64,000 bases of DNA. It comes from Anaerosacchariphilus polymeriproducens. Its GTDB lineage: Bacteria; Bacillota; Clostridia; Lachnospirales; Lachnospiraceae. Position numbers and translations under genes: made by a program. Each line of letters opens with the position of its first letter. Within the stretch, counting starts at the first letter, position 1. The stretch lies in the NCBI RefSeq assembly GCF_003363435.1, contig NZ_QRCT01000009.1:1-64000 (forward strand). The letters run 5' to 3'. Below the pieces are notes generated by a model. That model was not told where the DNA came from. It saw nothing but the letters and a program-made list of their open reading frames with translations, and did no database searches. Positions 63,699-64,000 of the stretch are shown piece by piece.

Positions 63699-64000
63699 AT
63701 GGAAAAAATAGAAGAACGTGTAAGAGGATATTGGACAAAACGAGCAGAAGATTTTAGTACAGTTCGTAGGATGGAACTAGAGGATGAAATAAGTGAGCGT
63801 TGGATAAATGAAATTAAAAAGAAGTTACCGGAAAGGAAAAAACTAAGAATCCTGGATGTTGGAACTGGAACGGGATATTTTGCAATACTGCTCGCAGAAC
63901 AAGGATATGATCTGGTCGGTGTAGATTTGACACCTGCTATGATAGAAGAAGCAAAAAAGCTTGCGAATGAAAAACAGCTAGACATTCAATTCTTAGTAAT
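63699..64000 (+). CDS. Class I SAM-dependent methyltransferase, cut by the window end
   Basis: The first 100 codons are present; the gene continues beyond the window. ATG 63699 has AGAGG about ten bases upstream. The SAM-binding motif I is RILDVGTGTGYFAI, followed by the acidic motif II in DLVGVDLTPAMIEEAKKL. It belongs to the Methyltransf_11/25 type of small methyltransferases. The substrate is unknown. Confidence 0.85.
   Translation, partial: MEKIEERVRGYWTKRAEDFSTVRRMELEDEISERWINEIKKKLPERKKLRILDVGTGTGYFAILLAEQGYDLVGVDLTPAMIEEAKKLANEKQLDIQFLV

Noticed and set aside
1-64000. CRISPR array, tRNA, rRNA or intact prophage/ICE
   Set aside because: No regular direct repeats, no tRNA-like cloverleaf ends, no integrase or structural phage genes were seen by reading; a tRNAscan or CRISPR search was not possible.

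Overview
The window looks like chromosome of a low-GC Gram-positive anaerobe of the Clostridia, most like a Lachnospiraceae-type gut organism. Supporting signs are the AT-rich sequence, strong AGGAGG-type ribosome sites with frequent TTG/GTG starts, lipoproteins with Gram-positive lipoboxes, a VanG-type glycopeptide-resistance cluster, LytTR/GHKL quorum-sensing genes, an LXG toxin and an ISNCY-type transposase remnant. The assignment rests on gene types only. I saw no rRNA, tRNA, CRISPR array or intact mobile element. The region is accessory in character: short operons, each with its own regulator, and at least six decayed gene fragments between them.

Layout. 0.3-5.1 kb: a MalT/LuxR-type ATPase regulator followed by a large secreted repeat protein. 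5.3-7.8 kb: an AraC regulator and an aldo/keto reductase, flanked by two remnants of ABC-2 permeases. 7.7-17.3 kb: a GHKL kinase and LytTR regulator facing a previously uncalled AgrD-type autoinducer gene (10104-10256, no AgrB nearby), then a small secreted protein, two lipoproteins and an ABC transporter whose last permease runs on into a lipoprotein-like domain. 17.4-25.9 kb: an AraC/GyrI regulator, a two-gene chromate-type transporter with a divergent LysR regulator, a decayed AraC/GyrI copy, a short UvrA-like double ATPase with a serine hydrolase, and a HipB/HipA-like pair under a perfect palindromic operator.

26-34.5 kb: a metallophosphoesterase, a YbaK-type deacylase, then vanR-vanS-vanG-vanXY-vanT. 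Together these sense glycopeptide, make D-Ala-D-Ser precursors and remove D-Ala-D-Ala. A hairpin with a T run sits between vanS and vanG, and a C39-like peptidase follows vanT. 34.5-45.3 kb: a DUF421 protein and a hemerythrin protein, an esterase, a cold-shock gene, and a TetR-controlled redox cluster (ApbE flavin transferase, FMN-binding protein, flavodoxin/ferredoxin, CPBP protease) with two copies of one operator. Next come a reverse-transsulfuration pair and a membrane iron-sulfur protein.

45.3-59.5 kb: an ISNCY remnant, then a very AT-rich single-module nonribosomal peptide synthetase with only half a condensation domain and a thioesterase whose expected Ser-Asp-His positions read Cys-Asn-Asn. 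It is followed by an EamA exporter, a TetR-controlled MacB/FtsX-type exporter with three copies of a 13-bp operator, and a complete nickel/peptide/opine-type ABC importer. I propose this as a candidate small-molecule (possibly metallophore) make-export-import island; that is inference. 59.5-64 kb: two small LXG partner proteins, an LXG toxin ending in a barnase/RNase-N1-like domain, an SMI1/KNR4-like immunity protein, a DUF1016 nuclease and the start of a methyltransferase cut by the window edge.
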